Of a DNA stretch of 64,000 nt, positions 9,901 through 21,040 are shown in pieces. The position numbers were made by a program, and so were the translations under genes. The stretch comes from Fagopyrum homotropicum (taxonomy: Eukaryota; Streptophyta; Magnoliopsida; Caryophyllales; Polygonaceae). The notes beneath the pieces are model-generated. The model was not told where the DNA came from. It was given only the letters and a program-made list of their open reading frames with translations, and searched no databases. The stretch spans positions 45,047,001 to 45,111,000 of the forward strand of contig BSWB01000002.1 of assembly GCA_033239125.1 (NCBI GenBank), in the 5' to 3' direction. Every line of letters begins with the position of its first letter. Positions within the stretch are counted from its first letter, which is position 1.

Positions 9901-12190
9901 AAAGCATAAAAAATAAAATTGATTAAAAAGTAGGCTCATAGTCTAGCCTAAATTAGAATGTCTGAATCTAAGAAACAAAGTTAGTTCAGAAAATCAGTAA
10001 CCTTTCGTTGTGATCAAATACAAGGGAAATAAAACCATTGGTATCCTTGAAAACAACAAAAGAAGACCTGTGTTGATGGATGAAATAATGCAAGGAATGA
10101 CTAACTGGTAAAGTTCAATCTATTAAGAGTTATAATAAACAAACCTGGGAACCAGGGCCGATGTATGGATCACAACCTCTTAAGCCATCCACGATCTCAT
10201 TATATACTTGCTTTTTGGGAGTAGAAGCTGGTGCACCAAAATATGAAAACTCCAGCACGTCAACCTCACACCAGACACCTCCAGGACCCTATCAAGGCAG
10301 ATGATTTAAAGAATTATTATTGTATAATCAGGGAGGAAAATATTATTTATTTCAGTTGACAAACCAAACCAGAATTCAGCTGTTCGAGAGAAGGAAAAAG
10401 ATAGCTGCAAAATCAAATTGGCAGAGGCAACTACTTCCTAATGAAGGAAGTGTAGACATGTTTAAATTTTCACTAGTGAAATAGTTGAAATTACTAGCCA
10501 CTTTTTATTTTGGTTGGAACTAGCCAATCTTTATCCACATTTAAAGTAAAGCTATTAACAATAAATGCTTATCAAATCAAGATGGTGAAGAGATTACTTT
10601 GATAGAATCAACAACCATAAAAATGAAGAGACTAACCTAGATTAAATTAGATGTCAATCTGATGCATTGTTATATTAAACTGAAATAAGTATTTCTATAT
10701 AATAATCAAAAACGAATCAATGTGACAAATTTTTAAAAATGTATATTATTGAGACTACCAATTCCAAAATTTGAAAATATTTTGTCAAATTTACTTTAGT
10801 TCTATTTTGTACAAGTAGTGCTTAAGTATGCAAGAGTAAATTATATATGCTATTTCATGGCATAATCGAGAAGAAACTATAGCAATTTAACAAAACAAAC
10901 CAATTTTTTTTCTATTCATAATCCATAATGAACCTTCTATATTACGTTTAAAAAATGTGAAGAGTTAAAATTTGCTATATTTACAAAAATAAAAAGTAGT
11001 ATAGTATATAAAAATATATCCACAGGCAATTAAAATCAATTACAATAATGATGCATGTATAATTATCTATATTTTCATATAATTAGAATTGTATGATTTG
11101 AAATTGGTCAGAATTTATGAAAAGAAAAAAAAAACAGAATTACAAGATTTATAAATCAACAAAAACATATATGTATACTATAATACAAGCATATAGAAAT
11201 TCAATATCAACAAAGTAAATTTGTATTAGTTAAATTGAAAACATAAGAGAGAAAAATGAGGAACACTGTGACCACTAGATTCAAGAAAACTGCATAGATT
11301 GTTACCAAAAAGTACAATACTAGTAACAATGCACTTTTTCAATCTGAAATGTGCATAGTCAATGTGAAAAGAGCACTCCACTTTTAAGCATGTAACTATA
11401 TACTTTGTGTACATAATTATGCATTCCCAGCTGAACCAATCCCTACTGATCTATAGTTCAAAGAGTGGCACATTGAGGGCCATGTGTGTGTAATGGGAAT
11501 GGATAAAAGGGAGTTAATCAAGATTATTGATGTTATTAATTTATGTAAGAACATCTTATTTCATATAGGCTCATTCTTTTATTTTCCTCTTCAAATCACC
11601 AAAATCTGACTAAAATGCTATTAGGAAATATAAACTATAATCTTCAGAAAGCATCGATATTTACCATATAAATCACTGTATTCAGAAGCATAGAAAGAGT
11701 GGAAGTCCACCCTTACCTCAAGAGCAAATGGTAACAACTGAACTTTGTCGAGCCATTTAGAGCGGACCTTTCTTGCAACAAAAACAAGAATAGCAGGTAT
11801 GTTAGTTAAGACCCCGCGTCTTATTCTAAAACCTATGGCTGTTCCAAGGCTACGTTGGCGAAGATTCTTGCTGTGGAAAGCCCTGATTGTCATTAACTCA
11901 AGTACAGTGGTTGCCCGCTGCCCCGGAGGCAACCGCCCAGTGTATTCAGGCAGGACGCCCTTTTGTAGGTTCCTAAAGTAGTTTTCCCTATCTTCAGCTG
12001 CATCATTAGATGTTGGCCATGAAAAGTAGATGGCATTGCTCTCAGAATGTTGACCAGCTAATGCAAGGCCTAGAAGTGGCACTGAACTTGGTGAAGTACT
12101 GAAGGTATTTGTATCCACAAAATAAAATTCTGATTCTTCCGATTGTGCAGGACCAAGGTTGAACCTTAAATCCAACACACCTTTCCCCAT
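6987..12190 (-). CDS. NARROW LEAF 1-like trypsin-type serine protease, five coding exons
   Basis: Joining five exons gives 592 residues: 12190-11717, 10288-10145, 9181-8941, 8270-7770 and 7405-6987. All introns are GT-AG and phases agree across every junction. The product matches the plant NAL1 family throughout: SEESEFYF and QHSESNAIYFSWP near the N-terminus, TTVLELMTIRAFHSK, GTAIGFRIRRGVLT, and the protease core. Likely catalytic residues are His236 (TNRHVAVD), Asp293 (RADGAF) and Ser387 (GDSGS), spaced as in rice NAL1. A basic KRRK near the C-terminus could be a nuclear signal. Family members are nucleocytoplasmic proteases that shape leaf width, vein patterning and TOPLESS-type corepressor turnover. 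The length is normal and there are no lesions, so the gene is probably functional. The start at 12190 gives the family N-terminus (MGKGVLDLRFNLGPAQSEES). Confidence 0.93.
8623..8903. mobile_element. Tourist-like MITE in intron 3 of the NAL1-like gene
   Basis: A 281-bp element with long imperfect inverted ends: GGCCCCATTTGGTTT on the left, and CCCCGTTTGGTTAC read inward from the right. The similarity continues into ACGGAA...AATCTAGTCCA on both sides. It is flanked by TTA at 8620-8622 and 8904-8906, the 3-bp TSD of PIF/Harbinger elements. It has no coding capacity. It lies wholly within the intron, away from splice sites (the nearest, the donor at 8940, is 34 bp off). Confidence 0.8.
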
Positions 12191-13760
12191 ACTTGAGCAC
12201 CAAGTGATGTATATTAGCTGTTATCCATCATATACTTAGCACCATTCAAAGCATTAAGTGGTACCAACGAGTTATCAGGAAGCCCAGTAAACTATCACTC
12301 GATTTTTGGGTCTCCTGTGGCTCAAGCAAATAAAATAGTCACAAAACAAATTAAAAACCAAGTTGTAAGAGAACTGTGAGGAAAATGCTAGGGCAACCAT
12401 AATCAACACAAGTATGCGCTGGATGAAACAATAGAACCATTTCCTATGGTCAATCTTTGATATCTTAAGAAGCCGTTAGGGTTCACTACAGAAGAAAGGG
12501 CAAACTTATCAACTTATGAGAATCATCCTTCTCCACAGTCATTGAAAAGGGTGATCTTTGTCATTATAAACCATTGCTCATTGGCCTAAATACCAAAAAC
12601 AATAATACCAATACTAGGCTAAGAAATAAAGTCAGATCGTTTCATCATTTTCTAAAGAAAAAACAGCATCAAACCTCGAACAGTACAGACCTCAAATCCT
12701 TCTGCGTATTTAAGTATGCCCTTGTAGAGCCTAAGATAATAAAACCAGACAGAAGGGAACATTAAAAAGCCATATATACTATTGCAAGAAGTCGCTAAAA
12801 TTAAGCATTTTTAGTATCAGATCAAAAGTTATATGCAATCACACAAAAAAGAGATTACAAAGTAACCACACTAAAGGAAATATGAACGATAGCAGACTAA
12901 ACCCAGTTGGCCTTTCAAAGGCCGATAGCAACAACCATTCAAAACAAGCACTTACAAGTTACAACAAAAATATCTGAAGTGGGTTCAGATAGGAGGGGAA
13001 GGGAAGATGAACAGAGAGGGAAATCTAATCGGATAATACCGATAAATAACCCAATTTTCATGATTTAGCACAGTACTGTATAGAAAACAAAAGAGGGAAA
13101 GAAACAAAGCAAAAAAAGAAAGCAGTACCAAAATCACCAGCGGTGTAGGATTCCATAAAGAGCAGATAATTTGTACCCAATGTGCAAAATAGTACTACCA
13201 GGAAAGCAAATTCAAAAGAAAATAATTACCACCCAGAAATACGCACAGTACGGTCCGGGAACACGTAAGGGGAAAATTTAGAAAGAAAAGAGTACCCATA
13301 TTATCACCAACGGTGCAGGATTGCCATCAAGATGAGAATCATCAGATAAATTGTACTCATAGTGCAGAACAGTAGCGAAATAGATTGGTCTCTAATCTGA
13401 AGAAAAAGGAAAGAAAAGGTAAGGAAATGAAAGATAAAGGAGAAAATATCTTGCAGTAATTGGCAAAGAAGGCCGGGAGTGGAGATAGTACTAGTACTAA
13501 GTGTAGGCGCGGGATACGAACTTGAGTTTGACACCATTGAAATCTACAGCCCTTTCTCTGTCAATAGACTGTGAGAAAATGGAATGAGAGAGAAGGCTTG
13601 GATTTTTCTTGGTCTTGTTGGATGCCATTGATTTTGAGGTGAAGGGTGAGGTAGGGGTGGAGCTGTGGCCCGAGGGAGGTGGTTGATTAGGGGAGAGGAG
13701 GGGCCCCATTCAAATCTGCTCCCCAAAAGTAACGCACTTGGTTCACACACACATTATACC
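12191..13760 (-). other. 5' leader and promoter-proximal region of the NAL1-like gene
   Basis: Upstream of the start codon at 12190 no further conserved coding is seen. The stretch at 13500-13710 is more GC-rich and serine/proline-coding in several frames, which fits a first non-coding exon close to the transcription start. Introns probably separate it from the ATG exon, but the splice sites could not be fixed by eye. Short frames here (for example 13497-13709 minus) do not match the family N-terminus. Confidence 0.5.
13127..13378. repeat. Diverged duplication in the 5' leader of the NAL1-like gene
   Basis: The block near 13127-13200 and the block near 13291-13372 share the order AGTACC, ATCACCA, CGGTG, AGGATT, CAGATAA, TTGTAC, TGTGC/AGTGC and AGTA. 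They look like a roughly 75-bp unit repeated about 165 bp apart and strongly diverged. Confidence 0.5.
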
Positions 13761-14573
13761 CATATTGCTTATTGCTTTGTAATATTATTGGGGGCGATCA
13801 ACAGTTGAAGTATATGACTTACATGATTGGTAAGATGAGTGAATACAATAAAAATCAACATTTGCCATGTCCCTCACTTTATCTCTATACTATTTCAATC
13901 CCATCAGTATACCATCATACTTTCCGCGATAACATTTCGCAATCATCCATTATTTGAAACTTTATAGCTTTCTCCTTGTTACGGTGCGGTATAATATTCT
14001 AATTTTAGATTTTTATAATGGTGAAAACATTATTGTACGGCAAGAATTCATATCGGATGGACTGACGGGATTTGTTTCGGCTCCCTTTTCTTTTTTAGAA
14101 ATACAATTAATTTTTTATGGATACTCATTTAGAAACAAACATTAACCAATTTGACAAAGTTATAACTTTTGATTTTTATTTTAAACATAAAATACAAATG
14201 CGATGTATGTACGTACATAGGATAACGAGAATGAAAAAAAACAAATGTAACAATCGTTAAGCTTGTTTAAGGATCGTCACAATTGTTCTTTTTTTCATAG
14301 AAGCTAACAATTGTAACGATCGATAAGAAAAATAAAAATAAAAAATAAATGTAAGCGTGGTTAAATATGCTTGGCTATTATGTTTAACGATCGTTAAACT
14401 ACAAATTTTTAGCTAACGATCCATATTTAATTGTCGGTATTTAGTTAGTTCATATTAGAAGAATAGCTCATCCATAAATAAGATATTTTATTTCCTACTA
14501 AAACTATCAATTAACTACTAGTGAATAATATTATTAGATGAGATAATAATTATGGTGAGTTTAGAGTTGAGGG
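13761..14573. other. Intergenic AT-rich stretch with a perfect 18-bp palindrome
   Basis: No gene is recognised. The only notable signal is a run of ACGATCG/AATCGTTA words between 14240 and 14420, including the perfect 18-bp palindrome GTTTAACGATCGTTAAAC at 14382-14399. These may be the remains of a small DNA transposon, but no target duplication was found. Confidence 0.5.
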
Positions 14574-14959
14574 AAGTTAAAGACTGGATCTAATATCCGT
14601 AAACAATGGAGTAGCGAGACCTTTAGTGAAAATGTCGGAATATTGATGAGCCAAGGGGACGTGAAGATCGCAGACTTGGCCCGAAGTGACATTGTCACAG
14701 ACAAAGTGAATATCAAGTTCAACATGTTTAGTCCGTTGATGTTGAACTGGATTTGAGGACAAATATATTGCCGATACATTGTCGTAATACACAAGAGTAG
14801 TAGTGTCGATGCGGAGGAGCATGTCAGAAAGCAAACTCCGAAGCCAACATGTTTCGGGGACGGCATTAGCGAAGCCCTTGTATTTGGCCTCAACACTGGA
14901 CTTGGAGACCGCGGCATGTATTTTGGAAGACCAAGACACGATATTATCTCCAAGGTAGA

Positions 14960-15581
14960 CAGTGGTTGCCGCAAGATTTTAAAAGGGGGAGAGGCGAAAT
15001 TTTATTTTCGATAAATATATCTATAAAAATAAAATAGCGATAAAAACAAAGTCAATATGTCATCTACTTACAATAAACAAAAATACAAAATTAAATTAAA
15101 AAAACATTACACTTAAAGGCGCGGTCGTGGACCGCGCCTATAAATTTTTTTTTTAAAAAAAATAGCGCCTCCTTAGTTTTTTTTTTTCAAAAACGTTACA
15201 CTATAGCCGCGGTCTAGGACCGCACCTCTATTTGTGTTTTTATTATCTTTATTTCGGAGATTAAAACGTTGTCCTCGACAACGCGTTTTACAAATAATAG
15301 TGCGGTCTAAGACCACACTTCTACTTCAAACAACAAATCTCGTGCATTTTGGTGAATTATTTCACTCCGAGCTTATTACGGGAAATTCTTTTGAAGTTTC
15401 GTTTACTTCGGCGAAAGATCCAAAACAACATTTAAATATAATACAAGAACATTGATATTTAAAAAATTAATAAATCGTAGAAATTTTTTTTTATAAACGA
15501 GAAGCCACAACCCATTATAAAACGATTTATTTTCAAAAAATTTTTTTTTTTTTTTGGAGCCCCCCCCAAGGGCCGCCCCTG
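14960..15581. mobile_element. Non-autonomous hAT element inside the copia RNase H relic
   Basis: 622 bp. The left end reads CAGTGGTTGCCGCAAG; the right end read inward is CAGGGGCGGCCCTTGG. Both are variants of the common plant hAT terminus CAGNGGCGGAGCC. The 8-bp target duplication is AAGGTAGA (14952-14959) and AAGGTCGA (15582-15589), one mismatch. It has no transposase. The interior contains poly-A/T runs and four short hairpins (15118-15316), described separately. Confidence 0.75.
15118..15316. repeat. Four spaced short hairpins sharing a CGGTC/GACCG core
   Basis: Inverted repeats lie at 15118-15138 (GGCGCGGTC-GTG-GACCGCGCC, perfect), 15206-15226 (CGCGGTCTAGGACCG core), 15263-15289 (AAACG(C)GTTGTC arms around CTC) and 15301-15316 (TGCGGTCTAAGACCACA). 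Repeated hairpins in a subterminal zone resemble transposase-binding repeats of CACTA or hAT elements. Confidence 0.7.
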
Positions 15582-15803
15582 AAGGTCGACACAATAACTA
15601 GAAGTTGATCTTCTAGTGTCGGACAACCTGCCCAATCAATATTAGAATACGCAGTAAGAGAGATCAAGTCAGACTTTGATATGATCAGACCAAGGTCATG
15701 AAACCTCGAGTATACCGCAATCATAATCGGACGATTGACAATTATGAAAAGAGTCTCTTGTCAAGCACTTGATATGTAACTTGTGTATATAAATATATAT
15801 ATA

Positions 15804-16091
15804 GGGTGTGCTTCCCATGAGAACACCCCTGACGTGTATACATGAGAACAATAGTACACCGATGGATGGTGAGTATTAAGGGTTGAGATTTAGAGTATAT
15901 ATCATAATTAATAATAACTACGAATAATAATAATTAGAAATCCAACAATAATTATGAATAATCCACTCAACCAACAATAACTACGAATAATACATTAAAC
16001 GATATGACACCAACGTAACAAAACTAATAATAATTACGAATTTGTTCTCATGATTACACGATAAGCCTGTTCTCATAGGATCTTCTCTCTC
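15804..16091. mobile_element. MITE copy 1 (GAGAACA-terminal family, MULE-like)
   Basis: The inverted ends read CCCATGAGAACACC on the left and CCTATGAGAACAGG from the right, each followed by a GTGTA(T/A)(A/T)CATGAGAACAA box. The interior carries TGGTGAGTATTAAGGGTTGAGATTTAGA and AATAACTACGAATAAT repeats. Flanking (TA)n obscures the target duplication. The family type is inferred from widespread plant repeats with this end structure. Confidence 0.65.
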
Positions 16092-16453
16092 TATATATAT
16101 AAATATGTAGAGGTAAAAAATGGTAAATAATTTACAATAAATATATACATGGATCAATTATCTAACAAATATATGAACAATCTAGTGACGCTCCCCTATT
16201 AACGCTTAGTAGGCATCTAACCCTATATATATTTGAGTTTAGTGGAAATGAGTTTAAAGGTTAAAAGTAAAAAAAATTCACAATCATTGAATCAATTAAT
16301 AATTGTCCAAATATAACATGCGCTTATTCAACTATACTTAAAATTGTTCAAATATATTGATGTTCAAGATCAATTTATAAGTCTAACAATTTTTAATTGA
16401 ACAAATATGTGTTATATTTGAACAATTGTTACTTGATCCGATAATTGTGGATT

Positions 16454-16456
<3 letters not shown>

Positions 16457-16497
<41 letters not shown>

Positions 16498-16537
16498 CTT
16501 GTTACTTGATCCAATAAACTTGTTCTCATATGATCTA

Positions 16538-16597
<60 letters not shown>
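16457..16597. repeat. Two AT microsatellites beside a partial MITE end
   Basis: (AT)n runs at 16457-16495 and 16541-16597. Between them, 16513-16540 is a truncated MITE terminus (TTGTTCTCATATGATCTACAC). It is the exact inverse of the end of MITE copy 2 at 16615-16635, so the second AT run lies inside an inverted repeat. IY-repeat reading frames here are artefacts. Confidence 0.85.
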
Positions 16598-16600
<3 letters not shown>

Positions 16601-16602
<2 letters not shown>

Positions 16603-16907
16603 AGAGAGAGAGTGTAGATCATATGAGAACAAGCTTATCGTGTAATCATGAGAACAAATTCATAATTATTATTTGTTTTGTTACGAATGTGCCATATCGT
16701 TTAATGTATTATTCGTAGTTATTGTTGGTTTAGTGGATTATTCGTAGTTATTGTTGATTGAATGGATTATTCCTAATTATTATTAATCGTAGTTATTATT
16801 AATTATGATATTTACTCTAAATCTCGACCCTTAATACTCACCATCCGACGGTCTAAGATTGTTCTCATGATTACACGATAAGCGTGTTCTCATGGGAACC
16901 GCATATC
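16601..16907. mobile_element. MITE copy 2, inverted relative to copy 1
   Basis: The same family as 15804-16091 in the opposite orientation. The left end is ATATGAGAACAAGCTTATCG with GTGTAATCATGAGAACAA; the right end is the inverse of CCCATGAGAACACGCTTATC. The interior matches the reverse complement of copy 1 (CTCGACCCTTAATACTCACCATCCG). Confidence 0.7.
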
Positions 16908-17335
16908 ACAAATGATTTATTGTAGTTTAAACTAGCAGTGAGCACGAGATGGGATTGAGGACATCTCACATATCGTCCAAGACTCCAAGCTATTATACAT
17001 GGGACGAGATCGGGATGGACCTTGTGTTTTTTTAGATGACCCTTGTCGGACCATATCCTGGTTGGCATCGAGACGGAATATGGTTAATGCAGCTTGATTC
17101 TTATGATTGTTTATAGTGTTTAAACTTGATTTACACATAAATATATTCGTGTATATATACTTAATACAAAAGACAATAAAATTTTCAACAATCCATAATA
17201 ACGTATTATAAATCTCCTCAAAATATAATTGACTTTTGTTTAAATATCTAAAATAAAAATCAAAACCATAACAAAGCACAAATGTATTTGAGTCATTTGG
17301 TTATTTGCCAATTTGGGCTTTAATAATTTATTTTT

Positions 17336-18155
17336 GGAAATTTCAACACTCAAAGTTTGGACTTTTTCTCTTGATATCCACAATTTTTTAAAATTCTTCT
17401 TGGTACACTCAAACTTCTAATTTATTTTATTCCGTGCCTTTTTATAATTTTTCGATATTTACAACAAATTATCTTAACTAAAATATTTGAAAAAAGGAAG
17501 TCAAAAAGGTTACTTATTTGTTAAAGTAAAAAATAAAAAAAAACATATATTTTCTTTTTTATTTTAAAAATTATAAATATTTTCTCTTTGATGTATTTTT
17601 GTCTTTTTTTTTTCTTCTCTGTTATGACGGCTTGTCAGTTTGCCGATCTCTTCGGCCTTTCGATACAATAGTCGGCGCGCGTCTATGAGCGCTTTTCGTT
17701 ATTAAAAAAAAAGAGTAATAACAAAGAAATAACTTTATTTTTTTATCATAACAAAATAAGATTAGGCTTTGTATTAATTGCTAGTATTAAATAAAATAAG
17801 ATTAGGCTTTGTATCGATTGCTAGTATTAAATATAAAATAAATTATTTGATAAACTAAGAAATTTTATATTAGTTACACTTAACAATCAAATATTTTATA
17901 TTAGATAACTTAACAATAAAATATTTATAAATTTGAAATTGAAATTTATTTTGTTTGTTTTCATTATTTATTGTTTTACTTAAAAAAAGATTTCCTTTTT
18001 CTTTCAAAAATTTAGTTAAAATAATTTGTATAAAATAATTTAAAAAATCTATTAAAAAGGCACGAAGGGAAATAGATTAGAAGTTTGAGGGTATCAAGAG
18101 AAATGCTGAAAACTTGTAGGTATCAAAAGGAAAAGAGTACCAAGAGGAAAAATCC
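17336..18155. mobile_element. MULE-like element with long inverted repeats, nested in the hAT
   Basis: The ends read GGAAATTTCAACACTC and, inward from the right, GGATTTTTCCTCTTGG. They continue as roughly 170-bp imperfect inverted repeats sharing CTCTTGATA, CTCAAACTTCTAAT and CCGTGCCTTTTT. A perfect 9-bp target duplication TTTATTTTT (17327-17335 and 18156-18164) is the size expected for Mutator-like elements. The centre holds an isolated GC-rich patch (17625-17700) and a 40-bp tandem duplication (17753-17832). No transposase is present. Confidence 0.75.
17753..17832. repeat. 40-bp tandem duplication inside the MULE
   Basis: Units 17753-17792 and 17793-17832 begin AAAATAAGATTAGGCTTTGT and differ at two adjacent bases (TA versus CG). 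Confidence 0.9.
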
Positions 18156-18419
18156 TTTATTTTTAAAAAATATATAACTAATATTTTGGGCTTGGGATTT
18201 AATGTTATTTATATTTTAATTTAAAACTTTATTATATACGGGATGAGCCTAGCGGGATGAAAAAGTTAAGACTCGTATCGCGTCCCGGGTATTTTTTTTG
18301 TTTGGATAAGATTCTATTTTTGGATGAAATTCCATGTGGGACCGGGACAGAATCAGGATTTGCGGGATTTGTGTTCACCCCAAGTTTAAATTAAAAAGTA
18401 AACAAACACAACGATTTTT

Positions 18420-18705
18420 TTTCCTTAGCGAAATTATTGTTAACCGAATCTATGTCAATCTTACCAACAAATTCTCTTTCAATATAGATTGTCAAAGTAT
18501 TAACAAGAAACCCGTCTGTCATTTTGTCGGTCTTCACACGCTTCATTGTTGAAAACGATCTTTCTATAGTAGTAGTAGTAGAAACCAACAACGTTAATAC
18601 AAGACGAATCAAATTTTCTTATCATTCTGAACTACTCGTTTATTCTTGTTTCCACCAACTTCTTCATTATTTTTGCAAGTGTATGTACTTGAAATTTGAA
18701 TTGGA
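18420..18705 (-). pseudogene. hAT transposase C-terminal dimerisation domain relic
   Basis: On the minus strand: ETRINEYSE-like text, then LIRLVLTLLVSTTTTIERSF, STMKRVKTD, LVNTLTIYIEREFVGKID. This is the hAT-family dimerisation domain (consensus L-x-L-x-x-P/L-V-S-x-A/T-x-x-E-R-S/A-F-S-x-M-K), as in ZMYM1/TTF-type plant hAT proteins. A stop lies just upstream of the LIRL segment, and nothing of the RNase H core was recognised further up. It belongs to a different, older hAT than the element at 16933-18383, whose target duplication abuts its 3' end. Confidence 0.8.
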
Positions 18706-19052
18706 GACAACAAAAGCATGTTGGTAGGTAATAACGCTCTATTTAGCGTCTTTTATCATCGTCATTCTATCTCATTCCCTACCTTTTTTGGGCTAAATGA
18801 CATATCTTATCGGTCTATTTGCTTCCTATTTGTGTTTTGGAGATTTACTGGTTGGTTTATGTATTGCATGCATTCCAAGCATTTGTGGAGTACACACGAT
18901 ACATATGTAGTGGAATGGCCTGATGTACACTAAGGATCTCCCTACGGTCTAAGAAGTCAAGCTCAAAACGAAAATGACTAAGGTTCGAGAGTGAAGTAAA
19001 AAACACCGGGAAACGTGCAGAAGTGAACGTACATCTGGTCGATCAACCTTCT
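18706..19052. other. Unassigned flank before the SIRE-type element
   Basis: No gene or clear repeat is seen. Short plus-strand frames are open by chance. This is one half of the SIRE target site; its sequence should continue at 29016. Confidence 0.4.
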
Positions 19053-20350
19053 TGAAAACCACCTTGATTATATATTTGTATAGGTGATGATGGAAGACTT
19101 AAACACAAATGAAGTGGTTTTTAATACTAACAAATTATCGATTATATGTTTAGTTGCTTGGTTTGTTTTGGTGTTTTGTCTAGAATGTATGCAGACCTTG
19201 AAATGCATTTGAAAGGATCGATGGAGGCCTTGAAATCGGATATAAGGGACGGACGAAGAGTTTAGAAAGATTCAACACGAAGGCCTTAAAAACCATTTCA
19301 AGAGATCAGAAGCCAAAGCCTTGAAGTCGAAAGCCTTGTTGTTGGAAGGATTTCAAAGGCCTAACAACCAAATCTACCAAGCATCAAAGAAGATCTTCTA
19401 AGGAGATATGCCCAACAAGAAGATACGCTCAAGAGAAGATCTTAAGCGACCATGCTCAAAAAAGATCTCAACCGACCAAGTAGATTGAATTCAAAACAGG
19501 ATCTTACAAAGATCCTCAACCAAAAGTGCAAAGATCATCTCTCAACGGATTCCGGATATCTTTACAACAAGTTTGAGAAGATTACGGACAAGTGAGATCA
19601 ACGTGCTTTAAGGAGATGAAGACGATAGAAGATCCATAATGTCTACATCATCTCAACCAAGAAGTGACGTTCATGGTGAAGAAGAATCATTTTCAACGGT
19701 CATCTTTCCAACGGCTAGAAGACCTCTCCATCAAAGACCATAAATGAAGATGTTGATTGAAGAAAAAGATACAAGCTGACACGGAAACATTGAAAGTCTT
19801 CAAGCGATCCAAAGCATCTTCATTCGATCAAACAAGCTTTTCTTTCTCTCTTTTACAAAAAGCTTTATCCCCTAGAGAGAGATAAAACTCGAGAGCTCCA
19901 TTGGAATATCTAAAGAGTGTTATACTAGAGTTGAAGCTAGATCGTAGCGTTGGCTACAGTGAACGAAGAAAGAGATTTCTTCTAGTTTGTATCTAGGACT
20001 CTTTGACGCTGATAATAGATAGTTAGATCCTACGGCTATACCCTGGGACGGAGAGTAGGCTATTTAGAGCCGAACTTCGTAAACATATCCTCGTGTCGAT
20101 CAATTACATTCCACACTTTATCTGCTTTATTGTGACTAACTTTGTTTTGCAGGTGTGTAAGGTCAAGGCCCTTGAAATTAGTTTCAAAGCCCTTGAAATC
20201 AAAGTGTACCACAAAGAGCTCTGATCGACATGAAGGCCTTTGAAATCAGTTTTAAAGCCTTGAGATAGGTTTTAGCGAAAAGTTCTCATACTCTATTCAA
20301 CTCCCCTTCTAGAGTATCTTTATCCTTTATATTCACCTAACGGTTTTTCA
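19053..20350 (+). repeat. 5' LTR of the SIRE-type element
   Basis: 1298 bp, starting TGAAAACCACCTTG and ending GGTTTTTCA. It holds repeated CAAGGCCTTGAAA-type words (19198, 19228, 19281, 19316, 20160, 20232). It has a stretch near 19485-19515 missing from the 3' LTR and lacks about 40 bp present there near 28545-28595. Confidence 0.85.
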
Positions 20351-20352
20351 AT

Positions 20353-20364
20353 TGGTATCAGAGC
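20353..20364 (+). promoter_or_regulatory. Primer binding site, tRNA-Met type
   Basis: TGGTATCAGAGC, a perfect match to the usual plant LTR-retrotransposon primer site, two bases after the 5' LTR. Confidence 0.92.
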
Positions 20365-21040
20365 TAGACTCACATATATTGATTCAACCATCAGTGATAC
20401 TAATCATGAATTTTGTAGGTGATGGAGGATTTGCTCAAGGAAGATCCTCATCTCGACCACCACTTTTCCGTGGCAACATATTTGTCCAATGGAGAGCACT
20501 CATGCGCATGTTCATTATTGATAAGGACATGGAATTATGGAACATCATTCAGAATGGCCCCAAAGTCCCAACTACCACAGTTGAAGGTGTCCAAGTCCCA
20601 AAGAAGGAAACTGACTTCACACAAGCTGACTTGGACAGTGTGTCAAAGAACTACAAAGCTATGAACCTGTTCTACTTTGGATTAGATGCAAATGAATTCA
20701 ACCGCATCTCATCATCCAAGAGTGCAAAGGAAATATGAGACAAACTCGTTGTCATATACGAAGGAACAAGTCAAGTCAAGGAAACAAAGATTATCATCTT
20801 CCTTAGATAGTATGAGCTATTCAAGATGAACCCAAATGAGTCAGTCAAAGAAATGGTCACAAGATTTACTGAGATTGTGAATAACCTGGACTCACTTAGA
20901 AAGGTCTTTACAAACGAAGAAAAAGTTAGGAAGGTCCTAAGTGTAACATCCCGTAAAATTGTCATCCCGCATCATTTGAATGGGGATTTGTGATTGACTT
21001 ATAAGGATGGGCTGCTACCCATGTCAACAAGAATTCTTCT

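Larger units (their letters stand above)
14574..15770 (-). pseudogene. Ty1/copia RNase H relic, split by a hAT element
   Basis: Read on the minus strand, 15770-15582 gives the RT to RNase H junction (SLTAYSNIDWAGCP, then RSTSSYCVDL after a frame change). 14959-14574 continues with VYLGDNIVSWSSK, VEAKYKGFANAVPE, VYYDNVSAIYLSSNP, the HxxTKHVELDIHFV motif and ADIFTKGL-type ending (SDIFTKGLATPLF). This is the C-terminal part of a copia polyprotein. The break at 14960-15581 is exactly the hAT insertion, whose 8-bp TSD comes from this coding sequence. No LTRs for this relic were found nearby. Confidence 0.85.
16933..18383. mobile_element. Non-autonomous hAT element carrying a nested MULE
   Basis: 1451 bp in all. 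The left end is TAGCAGTGAGCACGAGATGGG; the right end read inward is TTGGGGTGAACACAAATCCCG. Both fit the common plant hAT terminus TAGGGGTGNNCAC. The target duplication is GTTTAAAC (16925-16932) and GTTTAAAT (18384-18391), 7 of 8 bases. The outer parts are rich in GGGACGAGAT/GGGACCGGG words, and 820 bp of the middle is a separate MULE (17336-18155). It has no transposase of its own. Confidence 0.75.

Noticed and set aside
13497..13750. N-terminal coding exon of the NAL1-like gene
   Set aside because: The Ser/Pro-rich frames do not match the family start, which is present at 12190; more likely untranslated leader.
16383..16718. Tyr/Ile-repeat proteins
   Set aside because: Reading frames through (AT)n microsatellites.
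20353..20364. tRNA gene fragments at primer sites
   Set aside because: The 12-19 bp matches are complementary to tRNA 3' ends and sit next to LTRs; no cloverleaf is present.
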